Below, piece by piece: positions 8,852 to 18,706 of a DNA stretch of 64,000 nt (its first letter is position 1; each line of letters starts with the position of its first letter). Location of the stretch: NCBI RefSeq assembly GCF_027947535.2, contig NZ_JAAGKO020000016.1, forward strand, positions 1 to 64,000, written 5' to 3'. The stretch is from Streptantibioticus silvisoli (GTDB taxonomy: Bacteria > Actinomycetota > Actinomycetes > Streptomycetales > Streptomycetaceae). Below the pieces are notes generated by a model that was not told the DNA's origin, did no database searches, and was given only the letters and a program-made list of their open reading frames with translations. A program made the position numbers and the translations under genes.

Positions 8852-11057
8852 GTCGTCGCCTCCGCGCGTCGATCAGCGTCTCCTGGATGTTGCGCAGCGG
8901 GCGGCCGTCGGCGTCGGCGCTGTGCCGGGTCCAGCCGCCGTCGGGGCCGAGGTGCCAGGACGAGGTGGAGTCCGAAACGCCGGTCTCCAGCAGCCTGTTG
9001 AGCGCCGTGCGGTGGCCGGGGTCGACGACCCGGACCAGGGCCTCGATGCGCCGGTCGAGGTTGCGGTGCATCATGTCGGCGCTGCCGAACCAGACTTCGG
9101 GCTCGCCGCCGTTGCCGAAGACGAACACCCGGGAGTGCTCCAGGAAGCGGCCGAGGACCGAGCGGACCCGGATGTTGTCCGACAGCCCGGGGACGCCGGG
9201 GCGCAGGGCGCAGATGCCGCGCACCCACACGTCGACCGGCACGCCGGCCCGCGAGGCGCGGTAGAGCGCGTCGATGACGGTCTCGTCGACGATGGAGTTG
9301 ACCTTGATCCGGACGAACGCGGGCCGGCCGGCCCGGTGGTGGGCGATCTCCTGGCGGACCCGGGTGACCAGGCCGTCGCGCAGCTGCCGGGGGGCGACCA
9401 GCAGGCGGCGGTAGGACTCGCGGCGCGAGTAGCCCGACAGCCGGTTGAACAGGTCGGACAGGTCGGCGCCCACCTGCGGGTCGGCGGTGAGCAGGCCGAG
9501 GTCCTCGTAGAGCCGGGCGGTCTTGGGGTGGTAGTTGCCGGTGCCCACGTGGCTGTAGCGGCGCAGCGTCTCGCCCTCCTGGCGGACCACCAGCGACAGC
9601 TTGCTGTGCGTCTTGAGGCCGACCAGGCCGTAGACGACGTGGCAGCCGGCCTCCTCCAGCTTGCGGGCCCACTTGATGTTGGCCTGCTCGTCGAACCGGG
9701 CCTTGATCTCCACCAGCACCAGGACCTGCTTGCCGGCCTCGGCGGCGTCGATCAGCGCGTCGACGATCGGCGAGTCGCCCGAGGTGCGGTACAGCGTCTG
9801 CTTGATGGCCAGCACGTCCGGGTCGGCGGCGGCCTGCTCCAGGAAGGCCTGCACCGAGGTGGAGAACGAGTCGTAGGGGTGGTGCAGCAGCACGTCGCGT
9901 TCGCGCAGCGCGGCGAACACGTCGGGCGCGGTGGCGGACTCGACCTCGGCGAGGTCGTGGTGGGTGCCGGCGATGAACTTGGGGTACTTCAGCTCCGGCC
10001 GGTCCAGCGACGCGACGCCGTACAGGCCGGTGAGGTCCAGCGGCCCGGGCAGCGGGTAGACCTCCGCGTCGGAGACCTTCAACTCCCGCACCAGCAGGTC
10101 GAGTACGTAGGGGTCGATGGACTCCTCGACCTCCAGGCGGACCGGCGGGCCGAACCGGCGGCGCATGAGTTCCTTCTCCAGCGCCTGGAGCAGGTTCTCC
10201 GCGTCGTCCTCCTCGACCTCCAGGTCCTCGTTGCGGGTGACCCGGAACATGTGGTGGGCCAGCACCTCCATGCCGGGGAACAACTCCTCCAGGTGCGCGG
10301 CGATGACGTCCTCCAGCGGGACGTAGCGCTGCGGGCCGGCCTCCAGGAAACGGGCCAGCAGCGGCGGCACCTTGACCCGGGCGAAGTGCTGGTGGCCGCT
10401 GGCGGGGTTGCGCACCACGACGGCGAGGTTGAGCGACAGCCCCGATATGTAGGGGAACGGGTGCGCCGGGTCGACGGCGAGCGGGGTCAGGACCGGGAAG
10501 ATCTGCTGGCGGAAGAGGTTGAACAGCTTGGCCTGCTCCTGCTCGGCCAGTTCGTGCCAGCGGATGATGTCGATGCCCTGGCCGGCCAGTTCGGGGGCGA
10601 TGTCGTAGCGGAAGCAGGCGGCGTGCCGGGCCATCAGCTCCCGCGAGCGGTTCCAGATCAGCTCCAGCACCTCGCGCGGCTGGAGGCCGGAGGCGGAGCG
10701 GGTGGCGACGCCGGTGGCGATGCGCCGCTTGAGGCCGGCCACCCGGACCATGAAGAACTCGTCGAGGTTGCCGGCGAAGATCGCCAGGAAGTTGGTGCGT
10801 TCCAGCAGCGGGGTCGCCGGGTCCTCGGCCAGTTCCAGGACGCGTTCGTTGAACGCCAGCCAGCTGCGTTCGCGGTCCAGGAACCGGTCGGGCGGCAGTT
10901 CCCCGCCGTCCGGGTCGGTGGTCGGCCAGGCGCCGTCGGCGCGCGGGATGTCGCTGTCGCCGTCCAGCCCGGCATCGGGGCGCACGCCGCCCAGCGTCTC
11001 CAGCGCCGCGGGCCCGTCGGCCCGGGGCGAGGGGTTCGTCGCGTTCGTCGCCGACAT
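8832..11057 (-). CDS. ppk: Polyphosphate kinase 1
   Basis: 741-residue Ppk1, which reversibly polymerises the gamma-phosphate of ATP into polyphosphate. The four-domain family pattern is visible: N-terminal domain beginning [21 protein letters not shown], then the two phospholipase-D-like catalytic domains. The autophosphorylated histidine lies in [20 protein letters not shown], the second conserved histidine in [10 protein letters not shown]. An acidic 60-residue N-terminal tail precedes the fold. The ATG at 11057 has a GGCGAG-type ribosome site. First gene of ppk - CHAD - Nudix. Confidence 0.96.
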   Translation of the reverse strand: MSATNATNPSPRADGPAALETLGGVRPDAGLDGDSDIPRADGAWPTTDPDGGELPPDRFLDRERSWLAFNERVLELAEDPATPLLERTNFLAIFAGNLDEFFMVRVAGLKRRIATGVATRSASGLQPREVLELIWNRSRELMARHAACFRYDIAPELAGQGIDIIRWHELAEQEQAKLFNLFRQQIFPVLTPLAVDPAHPFPYISGLSLNLAVVVRNPASGHQHFARVKVPPLLARFLEAGPQRYVPLEDVIAAHLEELFPGMEVLAHHMFRVTRNEDLEVEEDDAENLLQALEKELMRRRFGPPVRLEVEESIDPYVLDLLVRELKVSDAEVYPLPGPLDLTGLYGVASLDRPELKYPKFIAGTHHDLAEVESATAPDVFAALRERDVLLHHPYDSFSTSVQAFLEQAAADPDVLAIKQTLYRTSGDSPIVDALIDAAEAGKQVLVLVEIKARFDEQANIKWARKLEEAGCHVVYGLVGLKTHSKLSLVVRQEGETLRRYSHVGTGNYHPKTARLYEDLGLLTADPQVGADLSDLFNRLSGYSRRESYRRLLVAPRQLRDGLVTRVRQEIAHHRAGRPAFVRIKVNSIVDETVIDALYRASRAGVPVDVWVRGICALRPGVPGLSDNIRVRSVLGRFLEHSRVFVFGNGGEPEVWFGSADMMHRNLDRRIEALVRVVDPGHRTALNRLLETGVSDSTSSWHLGPDGGWTRHSADADGRPLRNIQETLIDARRRRRAPSTP

Positions 11058-11299
11058 CAGCTCGCCACCCTTGTCACCGGTACGGTACGGACTCCCATTC
11101 TCCCGCTTCGGCCGGAGCGGCGGCGGGTCGGGAGCACGGCGGTGCGGCGGGCGGCTGGCATGGGCCGATGCTCGCAAGGCTCGTTGAACCGCCGGTAACG
11201 GGGACATGGCGCCCAGGGGAGCGCCGGGCGTCCCGCGGTGGTGCCGGGCGCCGCGCGGGCCGCCGCGCACAGGGCCGAACGGGTGACGCGCGGTGCCGG
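11058..11299. other. ppk upstream region
   Basis: Non-coding gap that must hold the ppk promoter. On the minus strand GTTACC and GTTCAA occur near 11200-11183 with a 10-bp offset, weakly recalling PHO-box units, but the match is too poor to call. Nothing else stands out. Confidence 0.35.
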
Positions 11300-12232
11300 T
11301 CAGCCCTCGGTGCGGTACATCAGGTCGACCTCGTGGGTGGTGAACCCCAGGCGTTCGTAGACCGAGACGGCCGGGGTGTTGTCGGCGTCGACGTAGAGCA
11401 TGGCGGTGGGCAGGCCGCGGTCGCCGGCCAGGTGGCGCAGGCCGATGGCGGTCAGCGCCTTGCCGAGGCCGGAGCCCTGCTCGTCGGGGTGCACGCCGAC
11501 GACGTAGACCTCGCCGAGCCGGTCGGCCTGGTGGACCTTGGTCCAGTGGAAGCCGGCCAGCCGTCCGTCGCGTTCGGCGAGGAAGAAGCCGGCCGGGTCG
11601 AACCAGACCTCGGCCATCCGGTCGTCGAGGTCGCGCTGGGTGAGCGAGCCCTGTTCCGGGTGGTGCGCGAAGGCGGCGGCGTTGACCGCCAGCCACGCGC
11701 CGTCGTCCTGGCCGGGGCGGAAGGTGCGGATGGTGACGCCGGGCGGCACGACCGGCTCGGGCAGGCCGTCGCCGGGCAGCGGGCGGCGCATCTGCCGCAG
11801 CTCGCGGAAGAGCGCCAGACCCAGCCGGGTGGCCAGGTGTCGGGCGGCGGGGTGGCCGCCGTGCGCCCAGGCGCGCAGCCGGCTGCCGGAGACCTCCAGC
11901 AGGGCGCGGGCCAGCGCCCGGCCGTGGCCGCGGCTGCGGCACCCGGGGTCGACGACGAGTTCCGCGGTGGGCGCCTCGACCGGGTCGGAGTCCTCCAACT
12001 GGCCGTAGGCGATGAGCTGTTCGCCGTCCTTGCCGCCGTGGACCAGGACGTGCCGCACGCCGTCGCGGCGGCCGGCCCGCAGGTTGAGCCGGCCCTGCTC
12101 GGAGACGGCGGCCTGCCCGTCGGCGGCGGCGGCGCGTTCCAGCAGCGCGAGCACGTCGGTCACGGTGCCGGGCGGCACCTCCTCGGCGGTCTCGATCCGT
12201 CGTCCGGTGGCGTCGCGCGTCGGGTCGGTCAT
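11300..12232 (-). CDS. mshD: Mycothiol acetyltransferase MshD
   Basis: 310-residue enzyme that acetylates the cysteinyl amine of Cys-GlcN-Ins with acetyl-CoA, the last step of mycothiol synthesis. It has the tandem GNAT fold expected of MshD: a degenerate N-terminal domain with [12 protein letters not shown] and an active C-terminal domain with [19 protein letters not shown] (acetyl-CoA loop) and [18 protein letters not shown]. Length is normal. The ATG at 12232 begins MTDPTRD; no strong ribosome site is seen, so a short or absent leader is likely. MshA is encoded at 43.6 kb. Confidence 0.93.
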   Translation of the reverse strand: MTDPTRDATGRRIETAEEVPPGTVTDVLALLERAAAADGQAAVSEQGRLNLRAGRRDGVRHVLVHGGKDGEQLIAYGQLEDSDPVEAPTAELVVDPGCRSRGHGRALARALLEVSGSRLRAWAHGGHPAARHLATRLGLALFRELRQMRRPLPGDGLPEPVVPPGVTIRTFRPGQDDGAWLAVNAAAFAHHPEQGSLTQRDLDDRMAEVWFDPAGFFLAERDGRLAGFHWTKVHQADRLGEVYVVGVHPDEQGSGLGKALTAIGLRHLAGDRGLPTAMLYVDADNTPAVSVYERLGFTTHEVDLMYRTEG

Positions 12233-12396
12233 GGACGGCAGTTTATGCCGGGTACCGCCCGCCGGCGGGCGGTACCCGCACGGTGCGGCCGGCACCGGCC
12301 ACCCGGCACCGGCCACCCGGCGGCGGCCTCGCGTGCCGGGGGCCGCCGGCCGGGGTCACCGGTCCGGGGCACTGGCCGGGGCCGGTCGACCGGATC

Positions 12397-12446
12397 GGTC
12401 GTCGGGATCAGTCGTCGGGGCCGGTCGTCGGGATCAGTCGTCGGGG
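12397..12446. repeat. 26-bp direct duplication over the kinase stop codon
   Basis: The 24-base segment starting GGTCGTCGGGATCAGTCG at 12397 recurs at 12423 with only the last base or so differing. The second copy contains the stop codon (12434-12436) of the sensor kinase, so the gene's last codons have been duplicated just beyond its end. Confidence 0.8.
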
Positions 12447-13891
12447 TCCAGGCCCGGCGGCAGGGCGGACGCGCCGGGCAGTCGGACGGTGGCGAGCGTG
12501 CCGCCGCCGGGGGCCGGGCGCAGGTCGACGGTGCCGCCGCTGCGCTGGACGGTGAACGCCACGATGGCCAGGCCCAGTCCGGACCCGGGCAGCGACCGGG
12601 CGGACGGCGAGCGCCAGAACCGCTCGAAGACGTGCGGGAGTTCGTCCTCCGGGATGCCGGGGCCGTGGTCGCGGACGGTCAGGTCGCCGTGCCGCAGCCG
12701 CACCTCGACGGTGCCGCCGGCCGGGCTGAACTTCACCGCGTTGTCCAGCAGGTTGACCAACGCCCGTTCCAGCGCCGCCGGTTCGGCCCGCACGTACCAA
12801 GGGGTCAGGTCGGCGGAGATGTTGAGGCCGGGACCGCGCAACCGGGCGCGGTTGATGGCCTGTCCGGCGGCCTCGTGGACGGCGACGAACCGCACCTGCT
12901 CGGTGCCGGGCAGCGCGTCCGGCCGCGACAGCTCCTGCAAGTCGCCGATCAGGGAGGCCAGTTCGGTCATCTGCGCCTTGACCGACTCCATCAGCGCCCG
13001 GCGGTCGTCGGGCGGGATCGGGCGCCCGGTCTGCTCGCTGCGGGCCAGCAGTTCGACGTTGGTGCGCAACGAGGTCAGCGGCGTGCGCAGTTCGTGCCCG
13101 GCGTCGGCGATCAGCTGCTGCTGGCGGTCGCGGGAGGAGGCCAGCCGGGCGGTCATCGAGTTGAACGACGCCGACAGCCGGGCGATCTCGTCCTCCCCCT
13201 CCACCGGGATGCGCACCGCCAGGTCCTCGGTGCGGGCGATGTGCTCGACCGCGTCGGTCAGCCGGTCCACCGGGCGCAGTCCGGCACCGGCCACCAGCAG
13301 GCCGGACGTGGTGGCGCCCAGCACCCCGATGCCGGCCACCACGGCCAGGATCAGCGCGAGGCGCTCCAGCGGATCGGTGACCTGCGACAGCGGTTCGGCC
13401 ACCGAGATCGCCACCGCCTGGCCGTTGAGCGGCTCGAAGCGGGTGTAGACGCGCACCGCACGGCCGGTGGAGTCGATGGCGTCGTGGTAGGTCTCCACCC
13501 GCTTGCCGGCGGCCACGGCCTTGTCGCCGCTGTCGGCCGGGAAGGTGTTGCCGGCGATCCAGCAGCGGGCGCCCTCCTGGTCGATGATCTGGATCGACGG
13601 GCTCTGCCCCGGCACGTACGGGTTGCGCGGGTCGCCGCCGGCTGGCTCCTGGGGCAGGCAGCCCTGCACGCTGAGCCGGCTGTTGACGTAGGCGACCACC
13701 CCGCGGTTGGAGGCGCTCAGGGAGTCGTCGAGCCGGTCGGTGAGCGTCTGCCGGGTGATCAGCCACGCCGACAGCGCGACCGCGGCGACCGCGACCGCGA
13801 CCGCGACGGCCACCAGCACCGCCAGCCGGGACCGCAGCGGCTGGGCCCGGAAGCTCCAGCGGTGCCGGAACGCCCGCCAGCCGCGAGTCAC
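12434..13891 (-). CDS. Sensor histidine kinase, MprB-like
   Basis: 485-residue membrane kinase. Order: first membrane helix (about residues 20-42), an extracytoplasmic sensor of about 125 residues with two cysteines (QGCLPQEP and ARCWIAG) that could form a disulfide, second membrane helix (about 165-190), HAMP, the phospho-acceptor [14 protein letters not shown], and a HATPase domain with [16 protein letters not shown] and SGLGLAI. The GTG at 13891 overlaps the regulator stop as GTGA. Together with the adjacent HtrA/PepD-type protease this matches the MprAB-PepD envelope-stress arrangement of mycobacteria, so it probably senses envelope damage. Confidence 0.9.
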   Translation of the reverse strand: MTRGWRAFRHRWSFRAQPLRSRLAVLVAVAVAVAVAAVALSAWLITRQTLTDRLDDSLSASNRGVVAYVNSRLSVQGCLPQEPAGGDPRNPYVPGQSPSIQIIDQEGARCWIAGNTFPADSGDKAVAAGKRVETYHDAIDSTGRAVRVYTRFEPLNGQAVAISVAEPLSQVTDPLERLALILAVVAGIGVLGATTSGLLVAGAGLRPVDRLTDAVEHIARTEDLAVRIPVEGEDEIARLSASFNSMTARLASSRDRQQQLIADAGHELRTPLTSLRTNVELLARSEQTGRPIPPDDRRALMESVKAQMTELASLIGDLQELSRPDALPGTEQVRFVAVHEAAGQAINRARLRGPGLNISADLTPWYVRAEPAALERALVNLLDNAVKFSPAGGTVEVRLRHGDLTVRDHGPGIPEDELPHVFERFWRSPSARSLPGSGLGLAIVAFTVQRSGGTVDLRPAPGGGTLATVRLPGASALPPGLDPDD

Positions 13892-14631
13892 GGCCTGCCC
13901 TCGGCGGACCGCAGGACGTAGCCGACGCCCCGCACGGTGTGCACCAGCCGCGGCAGCCCGGCGGCCTCGGTCTTGCGGCGCAGGTACATCACGTAGACGT
14001 CGAGGGAGTTGGAGCTCGGCTCGAAGTCGAAGCCCCACACGGACTTCAGGATCTGCTCGCGGGTGAGGACCTGCCGGGGGTGGGCCAGGAACAGCTCCAG
14101 CAGGGTGTACTCGGTACGGGTCAGCTCCACCGGCAGCCCGGCCCGGGTGACCTCGCGGGTGGCCGGGTCCATCCGCAGGTCGCCGAAGACCAGCGCGTTC
14201 TCGGCGCCGGGCCCGCCGCCCGCGCCGGACTGCGCCGCGTAGGAGCTGCGGCGCAGCAGGGCGCGCAGCCGGGCCAGCAGTTCGTCCAGCTCGAACGGCT
14301 TGACCAGGTAGTCGTCGGCGCCGGCGTCCAGCCCGGTGACCCGGTCGCCGACCGTGTCGCGGGCGGTGAGCATCAGGATGGGCGTGGTGACCCCGGTGGA
14401 GCGCAGCCGCCGGGCGGTGGTCAGGCCGTCCATCCGGGGCATCAGCACGTCGAGCACGATGACGTCCGGCGCGGTCGCCTCCACCTGCTCCAGCGCGGCC
14501 AGCCCGTCGGCGGCCAGCTCGGTGGCGTACCCCTCGAAGGCCAGGCTGCGGCGGATGGCCTCGCGGACCGCGGGCTCGTCGTCCACGACCAGCACACGGG
14601 AGGGCTGGTCACCGCTGTCTGCGGGGCTCAT
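13888..14631 (-). CDS. OmpR-family response regulator, MprA-like
   Basis: 247-residue regulator: receiver domain with acidic pocket DDEP and phospho-acceptor Asp in [12 protein letters not shown], conserved Thr and Lys (LTARD, VKPF), then a winged-helix DNA-binding domain ending VRGVGYVLR. Partner of the overlapping kinase. The protease gene lies 166 bp upstream in the same orientation, so the three may respond to one stress. Which genes it controls cannot be read from the sequence. Confidence 0.92.
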   Translation of the reverse strand: MSPADSGDQPSRVLVVDDEPAVREAIRRSLAFEGYATELAADGLAALEQVEATAPDVIVLDVLMPRMDGLTTARRLRSTGVTTPILMLTARDTVGDRVTGLDAGADDYLVKPFELDELLARLRALLRRSSYAAQSGAGGGPGAENALVFGDLRMDPATREVTRAGLPVELTRTEYTLLELFLAHPRQVLTREQILKSVWGFDFEPSSNSLDVYVMYLRRKTEAAGLPRLVHTVRGVGYVLRSAEGRP

Positions 14632-14760
14632 CGGTGGTCCACCTCGGTGTCGGGGGCAGGGGTCGGCCGGTCCCGTTCAGCGTCGCACGGAACGGGACCG
14701 GCCGGGGTGGGTTCGTCAGCCGGTGAACCGGCCGGTGAAAGCCGGTTGGACCGGCCGGTG

Positions 14761-14807
14761 GATCAGCCGGTGATCAGCCGGTGGATCAGCTGGTGGATCA
14801 GCTGGTG
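14761..14807. repeat. Four-unit 12-bp tandem repeat after the protease gene
   Basis: GATCAGCCGGT(G) / GATCAGCTGGTG units start at 14761, 14772, 14784 and 14796; the first is one base short. The last unit overlaps the stop codon of the protease gene (14798-14800). Related CCGGTGAA/CCGGTTGG words extend the pattern left to about 14720. Confidence 0.8.
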
Positions 14808-16015
14808 AAGGAGACGTGGTTGCTGGTCAGGAAGGTCTTGACGGTGTCGATCGGGATGGCGAAGCCGAGGCCGACGCTTCCCGAGCTGGAGTCGCCGGAC
14901 GAGGCGTCACTCGAACTGGGCGCGTACATCGCCGAGTTGATGCCGATGATCTGACCGGAAAGGTTGATCAGCGCGCCGCCGGAGTTGCCGGGGTTGAGCG
15001 AGGCGTCGGTCTGCAGGGCCTTGTAGGTGGTGGTCTGGCCGCCGACCTGGCCGTTGTACTGGCCGCCGCCGAACTCGAACGGCCACTGGTCGCCGTTGCC
15101 GCCGCCCTGGCTCCCGCCGCCGTTGCCGCTGCTCCCGCCGCCGTCCTGCCCGCCGCCGCTGAGGCCGTTGCCGCCGCCGCTGAGGCCGCCGCCCCCGTTG
15201 TCGCTGCCGCCTCCGTTGTCCCCGCCGCCGCTGAGGCCGCCCAGGCCGCCGAACGGGTCGCCGGAGCCGCCGCCGAACGGGTTGCTCTCGCCGTTGGTGT
15301 CGCTGGCGCCCTGGTCGTTGCTGCCGGAGCCGGAGCCGGAGGAGCCCTCCTCCTTCGGCACCGTGACGCTGCGGTTCAGCGCGGAGACCACGCCGCTGGT
15401 GACGGTGCCGGCCAGGCCCTCGGGGGAGCCTATGGCCACCACCGGGTCGCCGACCGCGACCTGCGCCGAGTTGCCCAGCGTCGCCTTCTTCAGGCCCGAG
15501 GCCTTCTCCGCCTTGATGACGGCCAGGTCCTTCGACGGGTCGGTGGTGACGACGTCGGCGGTGTACGTCTTGCCGGTGGACAGCGTGATCTTGATGGTGT
15601 CGGAGCCGGAGACGACGTGGTTGTTGGTGAGGATGGTCCCGTCGGAGCTGAGGACGACGCCGGAGCCGATGGCCTCGCCCTCGCTGTTGTCGGCGGTGAT
15701 CTCCACGATCGACGGCGAGACCGCCTTGGCGACGGCCGCCACGCCGTTCGGGGTCAGCGACGCCGTCGTGGTGCCGGTGACCGCGGCGCCGGCGGTGGCG
15801 GAGGAGTCCCGGGCGTTGCCGATGAGCGCCGCCGCACCCCCGCCGACCAGGCCGGAGACGAGTGCGACAGCGGCCACCAGGGCCACCGACCGGCCGATCC
15901 GCCGGCGGGGCCGCGGCGGGGCGAAGGGTTCGTAGGACGGCGGCGGCGGGTAAGCAGCGCCACCGGCGGCGTCGGGCTGAGTCGATCCGCTGCTGGAGTG
16001 GAAGCTGTCTGTCAT
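14798..16015 (-). CDS. HtrA/PepD-like membrane-anchored serine protease
   Basis: 405-residue trypsin-like (S1C) protease. A Pro-rich cytosolic N-terminus and one membrane helix (about residues 41-65) anchor it, with the protease outside. The triad is readable: His in ILTNNHVVSG, Asp in DPSKDLAVIKA, Ser in NPGNSGGALINL. Unusually, a stretch of about 100 residues made mostly of Gly, Ser, Asn and Asp (about 221-320) sits inside the catalytic domain between Asp and Ser, and no PDZ domain follows. The ATG at 16015 has a close GGAG. Next to an MprAB-like pair, it is likely an envelope quality-control protease. Confidence 0.9.
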   Translation of the reverse strand: MTDSFHSSSGSTQPDAAGGAAYPPPPSYEPFAPPRPRRRIGRSVALVAAVALVSGLVGGGAAALIGNARDSSATAGAAVTGTTTASLTPNGVAAVAKAVSPSIVEITADNSEGEAIGSGVVLSSDGTILTNNHVVSGSDTIKITLSTGKTYTADVVTTDPSKDLAVIKAEKASGLKKATLGNSAQVAVGDPVVAIGSPEGLAGTVTSGVVSALNRSVTVPKEEGSSGSGSGSNDQGASDTNGESNPFGGGSGDPFGGLGGLSGGGDNGGGSDNGGGGLSGGGNGLSGGGQDGGGSSGNGGGSQGGGNGDQWPFEFGGGQYNGQVGGQTTTYKALQTDASLNPGNSGGALINLSGQIIGINSAMYAPSSSDASSGDSSSGSVGLGFAIPIDTVKTFLTSNHVSFTS

Positions 16016-16186
16016 GTCTCCGACTCTGCGCCGCGATGATGAGAGCTGTCTGAGCGTCCGCTGAGAAGCCCGACAGAAGCCTGTATGCCCGAAATAAAGG
16101 CCACCGGGCGGCCGTTGGCACCCCCGGCCGGACCGCCGCCGGTCACCCGCGCTGTACCGCAACGCCGTTCGGCCGCCGCGGACGTC

Positions 16187-16273
16187 GTGAACGGACGACC
16201 GTCACCGCCGTCGTCATGAACGGACGACCGCCACCGCAGCCATCATGGACGGATGACCGCCACCGCCGTCGCC
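16187..16273. repeat. Three-unit 29-bp tandem repeat
   Basis: Units begin GTGAACGGACGACC at 16187, ATGAACGGACGACC at 16216 and ATGGACGGATGACC at 16245, each followed by a CACCGC-rich tail; the period is exactly 29 bp. The array lies in the gap between the protease and LacI genes. No supported gene lies in 16016-16470. Confidence 0.85.
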
Positions 16274-16470
16274 CGCCGCGCCGAGTCCGTGCTGACCTGG
16301 CGGACCCGGTGCTGCGCCGCCGGCCCCGGGCCGCGTTCGCTGGGCGCCGCCACCGCCCGCTGGGGCCGGATCGAGGCGTTGCGCGTCCCGGCGCTGCGCG
16401 ACCTGCCGCCGTACAACAAGGCGCGCGGTGTCGGGCTGGACGGCGTGACCCGTGGAGCGTGACCCGGGCG

Positions 16471-17493
16471 TCAGCCGCAGCCGCAGGAGCGGCGGATGAC
16501 CAGGCGGGAGGGGAACTGCCGCAGGCGCTCGGGGGCGACGCCGGGTTCGCGGACGCCTTCGTCGAGGACGAGGTCGACCGCGGCGCGGGCCATCGCCTGC
16601 CGGTCGGAGGCGATCGTGGTGAGCGGCGGGTCGGTCAGCCCCGCCTCCTTCACGTCGTCGAAACCGGCGACGGCCAGCTCGCCGGGCACGTCGATGCGCA
16701 GCTCACGGGCCGCCCGCAGCAGGCCGATGGCCTGGTCGTCGGTCGCGCAGACCATCGCGGTGGGCCGGTCCGGGCGGCTCAGCAGTTCCAGCGCGACCAG
16801 GTAGGCGTCGTACCGGTTGTAGGGGGCCTGGAAGAGCCGGCCCTCCAGGCTGAGGCCGGCCTCCCGCATCGCGCGGCGCCAGCCCTCGACGTGGTCGGTG
16901 ACCGGGTCGCCGAGCACCGGGGTCTTCTCGGTGCCGCCGAGGCAGGCGACGTAGGCGTGGCCGTGCTCCAGCAGGTGGCGGGTGGCCAGCATGGCGCCGC
17001 CGATGTCGTCGGTGACCACCGCGACGTCGTCGATCGCCTCGGGGCGCCGGTGCAGCAGCACCACGCGGGCGTCCCAGGCGTCGATCTCGGTGGCCGCGTG
17101 CTCGCTGGGCCCCTGGCTGATGAGGATCAGCCCGGAGACCCGCATGCCCAGGAACGCCCGCAGGTAGTGCACCTCACGGCTGTCGAGGTAGTCGGAGTTG
17201 CCGACCAGCACCATCTTGCCGCGCTCGACCGCCGCCTGTTCGACCGCGTGCGCCATCTCCGCGAAGAACGGCTGCCGCGCGTCGGGCACCACCAGGCCTA
17301 TGAGGTCGGTGCGGCGGCTGGCCATCGCCTGGGCCACCCGGTCCGGGCGGTAGCCGAGCTGCTTGATGGCCGCGAGCACGCGCTCACGGGTGGCCGGGGC
17401 GACCGGCCGCGGACCGTTGTTGATGACGTAACTGACAACCGCGGTCGAGGTCCCGGCCAGTCTCGCCACGTCGTCGCGCGTCACCTTGGGCAC
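16471..17493 (-). CDS. LacI-family transcriptional regulator
   Basis: 340-residue repressor: N-terminal LacI helix-turn-helix ([22 protein letters not shown], residues 5-26) with hinge helix, then a periplasmic-binding-like effector domain. The effector, presumably a small sugar-like molecule, cannot be inferred, and no transporter is adjacent. It starts 9 bp after the glnR stop on the same strand, so it may be read from the glnR promoter. The C-terminus ends in an unusual SCGCG with two cysteines. Confidence 0.9.
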   Translation of the reverse strand: MPKVTRDDVARLAGTSTAVVSYVINNGPRPVAPATRERVLAAIKQLGYRPDRVAQAMASRRTDLIGLVVPDARQPFFAEMAHAVEQAAVERGKMVLVGNSDYLDSREVHYLRAFLGMRVSGLILISQGPSEHAATEIDAWDARVVLLHRRPEAIDDVAVVTDDIGGAMLATRHLLEHGHAYVACLGGTEKTPVLGDPVTDHVEGWRRAMREAGLSLEGRLFQAPYNRYDAYLVALELLSRPDRPTAMVCATDDQAIGLLRAARELRIDVPGELAVAGFDDVKEAGLTDPPLTTIASDRQAMARAAVDLVLDEGVREPGVAPERLRQFPSRLVIRRSCGCG

Positions 17494-17502
17494 GCGGGCA
17501 GT

Positions 17503-18360
17503 CTACGCGTGTGCACCGCCGCTGCCGCCGGCCGTCTCACCGCCGGTGCGCGCACCGGCCGGGGCGGTCCCGGGGCGGGCCGGTCCGGGGTCCTCGCCGC
17601 GGTCCTCACCGTCCTTCTTCTCCGAGCGCCGGTCCGTGCTCTCCGCCCGCCGGCCCGAGGACTCGGCGCGCTTGTCGGACTTCTCCGGCTTCTCCGGGGT
17701 GACGAAGCGGTAGCCGACGTTGCGCACGGTGCCGATCAGCGACTCGTGCTCGGGGCCGAGCTTGGCGCGCAGCCGCCGCACGTGGACGTCCACGGTGCGG
17801 GTGCCGCCGAAGTAGTCGTAGCCCCAGACCTCCTGGAGCAGCTGGGCGCGGGTGAAGACCCGGCCCGGGTGCTGCGCCAGGTACTTCAGCAGCTCGAACT
17901 CCTTGAAGGTCAGGTCCAGCACCCGGCCCTTGAGCTTGGCGCTGTAGGTGGCCTCGTCGACCGACAGGTCGCCGTTGCGGATCTCCAGCGGGCTGTCCTC
18001 GCCGCCGATCTGCTGGCGGCCGGTGGCCAGCCGCAGCCGGGCCTCGACCTCGGCCGGCCCCGCCGTGTCGAGCAGGACGTCGTCGATGCCCCAGTCGGCG
18101 GTGACCGCCGCCAGGCCGCCCTCGGTGACCACGAGCACCAGCGGGCAGCCGGGGCCGGTGGAGCGCAGCAGCTGGCACAGGCTGCGGATCTGCGGCAGGT
18201 CGCGGCGGCCGTCGATGAGGATGACGTCGGCGCCGGGGGTGTCGACCAGTGCCGGGCCCTCGGCCGGCGCCACCCGCACGCTGTGCAGCAGCAGGCCGAG
18301 CGCGGGCAGGACTTCGGTGGAGGGTTGCAGGGCGTTGGTCAGCAGGAGAAGAGAACTCAC
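17503..18360 (-). CDS. glnR: GlnR, global nitrogen response regulator
   Basis: 285-residue orphan OmpR-family regulator of nitrogen assimilation. Sequence matches actinobacterial GlnR: start [21 protein letters not shown], an atypical receiver with Asp in [13 protein letters not shown], and a winged helix with [20 protein letters not shown] and [10 protein letters not shown]. No kinase is adjacent, as usual for GlnR. The C-terminal 60 residues are a charged then Gly/Ala-rich tail ([12 protein letters not shown]...), more variable than the core. Expected targets (glnA, amtB and others) are outside the window. Confidence 0.95.
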   Translation of the reverse strand: MSSLLLLTNALQPSTEVLPALGLLLHSVRVAPAEGPALVDTPGADVILIDGRRDLPQIRSLCQLLRSTGPGCPLVLVVTEGGLAAVTADWGIDDVLLDTAGPAEVEARLRLATGRQQIGGEDSPLEIRNGDLSVDEATYSAKLKGRVLDLTFKEFELLKYLAQHPGRVFTRAQLLQEVWGYDYFGGTRTVDVHVRRLRAKLGPEHESLIGTVRNVGYRFVTPEKPEKSDKRAESSGRRAESTDRRSEKKDGEDRGEDPGPARPGTAPAGARTGGETAGGSGGAHA

Positions 18361-18535
18361 CGGCCGCTCCCGTCAGTCGTGGGCGTATGGGTCGCGGCGG
18401 GCTCCGTCGTCCGCCGGCTCCGGTGGGTCGTGCCGATACTCGGGTTGGCTCCGGTCGTCAGGTGCGGCGACCCCTGGCTCGTGCGTTCGCTCATCCGCGA
18501 AAGTCCTCCTCGGTCCCGGCGAGGCAGTCACGCTT

Positions 18536-18580
18536 CGTACTCGGTGGTGCTCGTGCGTACTCGGTGGTGCTCGGTGGTAC
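18536..18580. repeat. 20-bp tandem repeat upstream of glnR
   Basis: CGTACTCGGTGGTGCTCGTG at 18536-18555 is followed by a nearly identical unit at 18556-18575, and TCGGTGGTAC continues to 18580. It lies in the 345-bp gap between glnR (minus) and the hydrolase gene (plus), where both promoters must be. Confidence 0.8.
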
Positions 18581-18706
18581 TTCGGTCTCCCGGCTCCGGT
18601 TCCTGATCGGTTCGTGCCCGTCCATGACAGGTTTCCGGCCCGGAAAGCACGAAAGGACCCGGGGGCGACAGTGCCCGAGTCCTCTTGACCTAGAAGAATA
18701 GCCGAC

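Noticed and set aside
11183-11200. PHO box upstream of ppk
   Set aside because: GTTACC and GTTCAA are 10 bp apart, not 11, and the matches are poor. Ppk may still be PhoP-controlled, but this sequence does not show it.
16253-16462. 69-codon plus-strand frame before the LacI gene
   Set aside because: Its start lies inside the third 29-bp repeat unit, there is no ribosome site and no recognisable domain.
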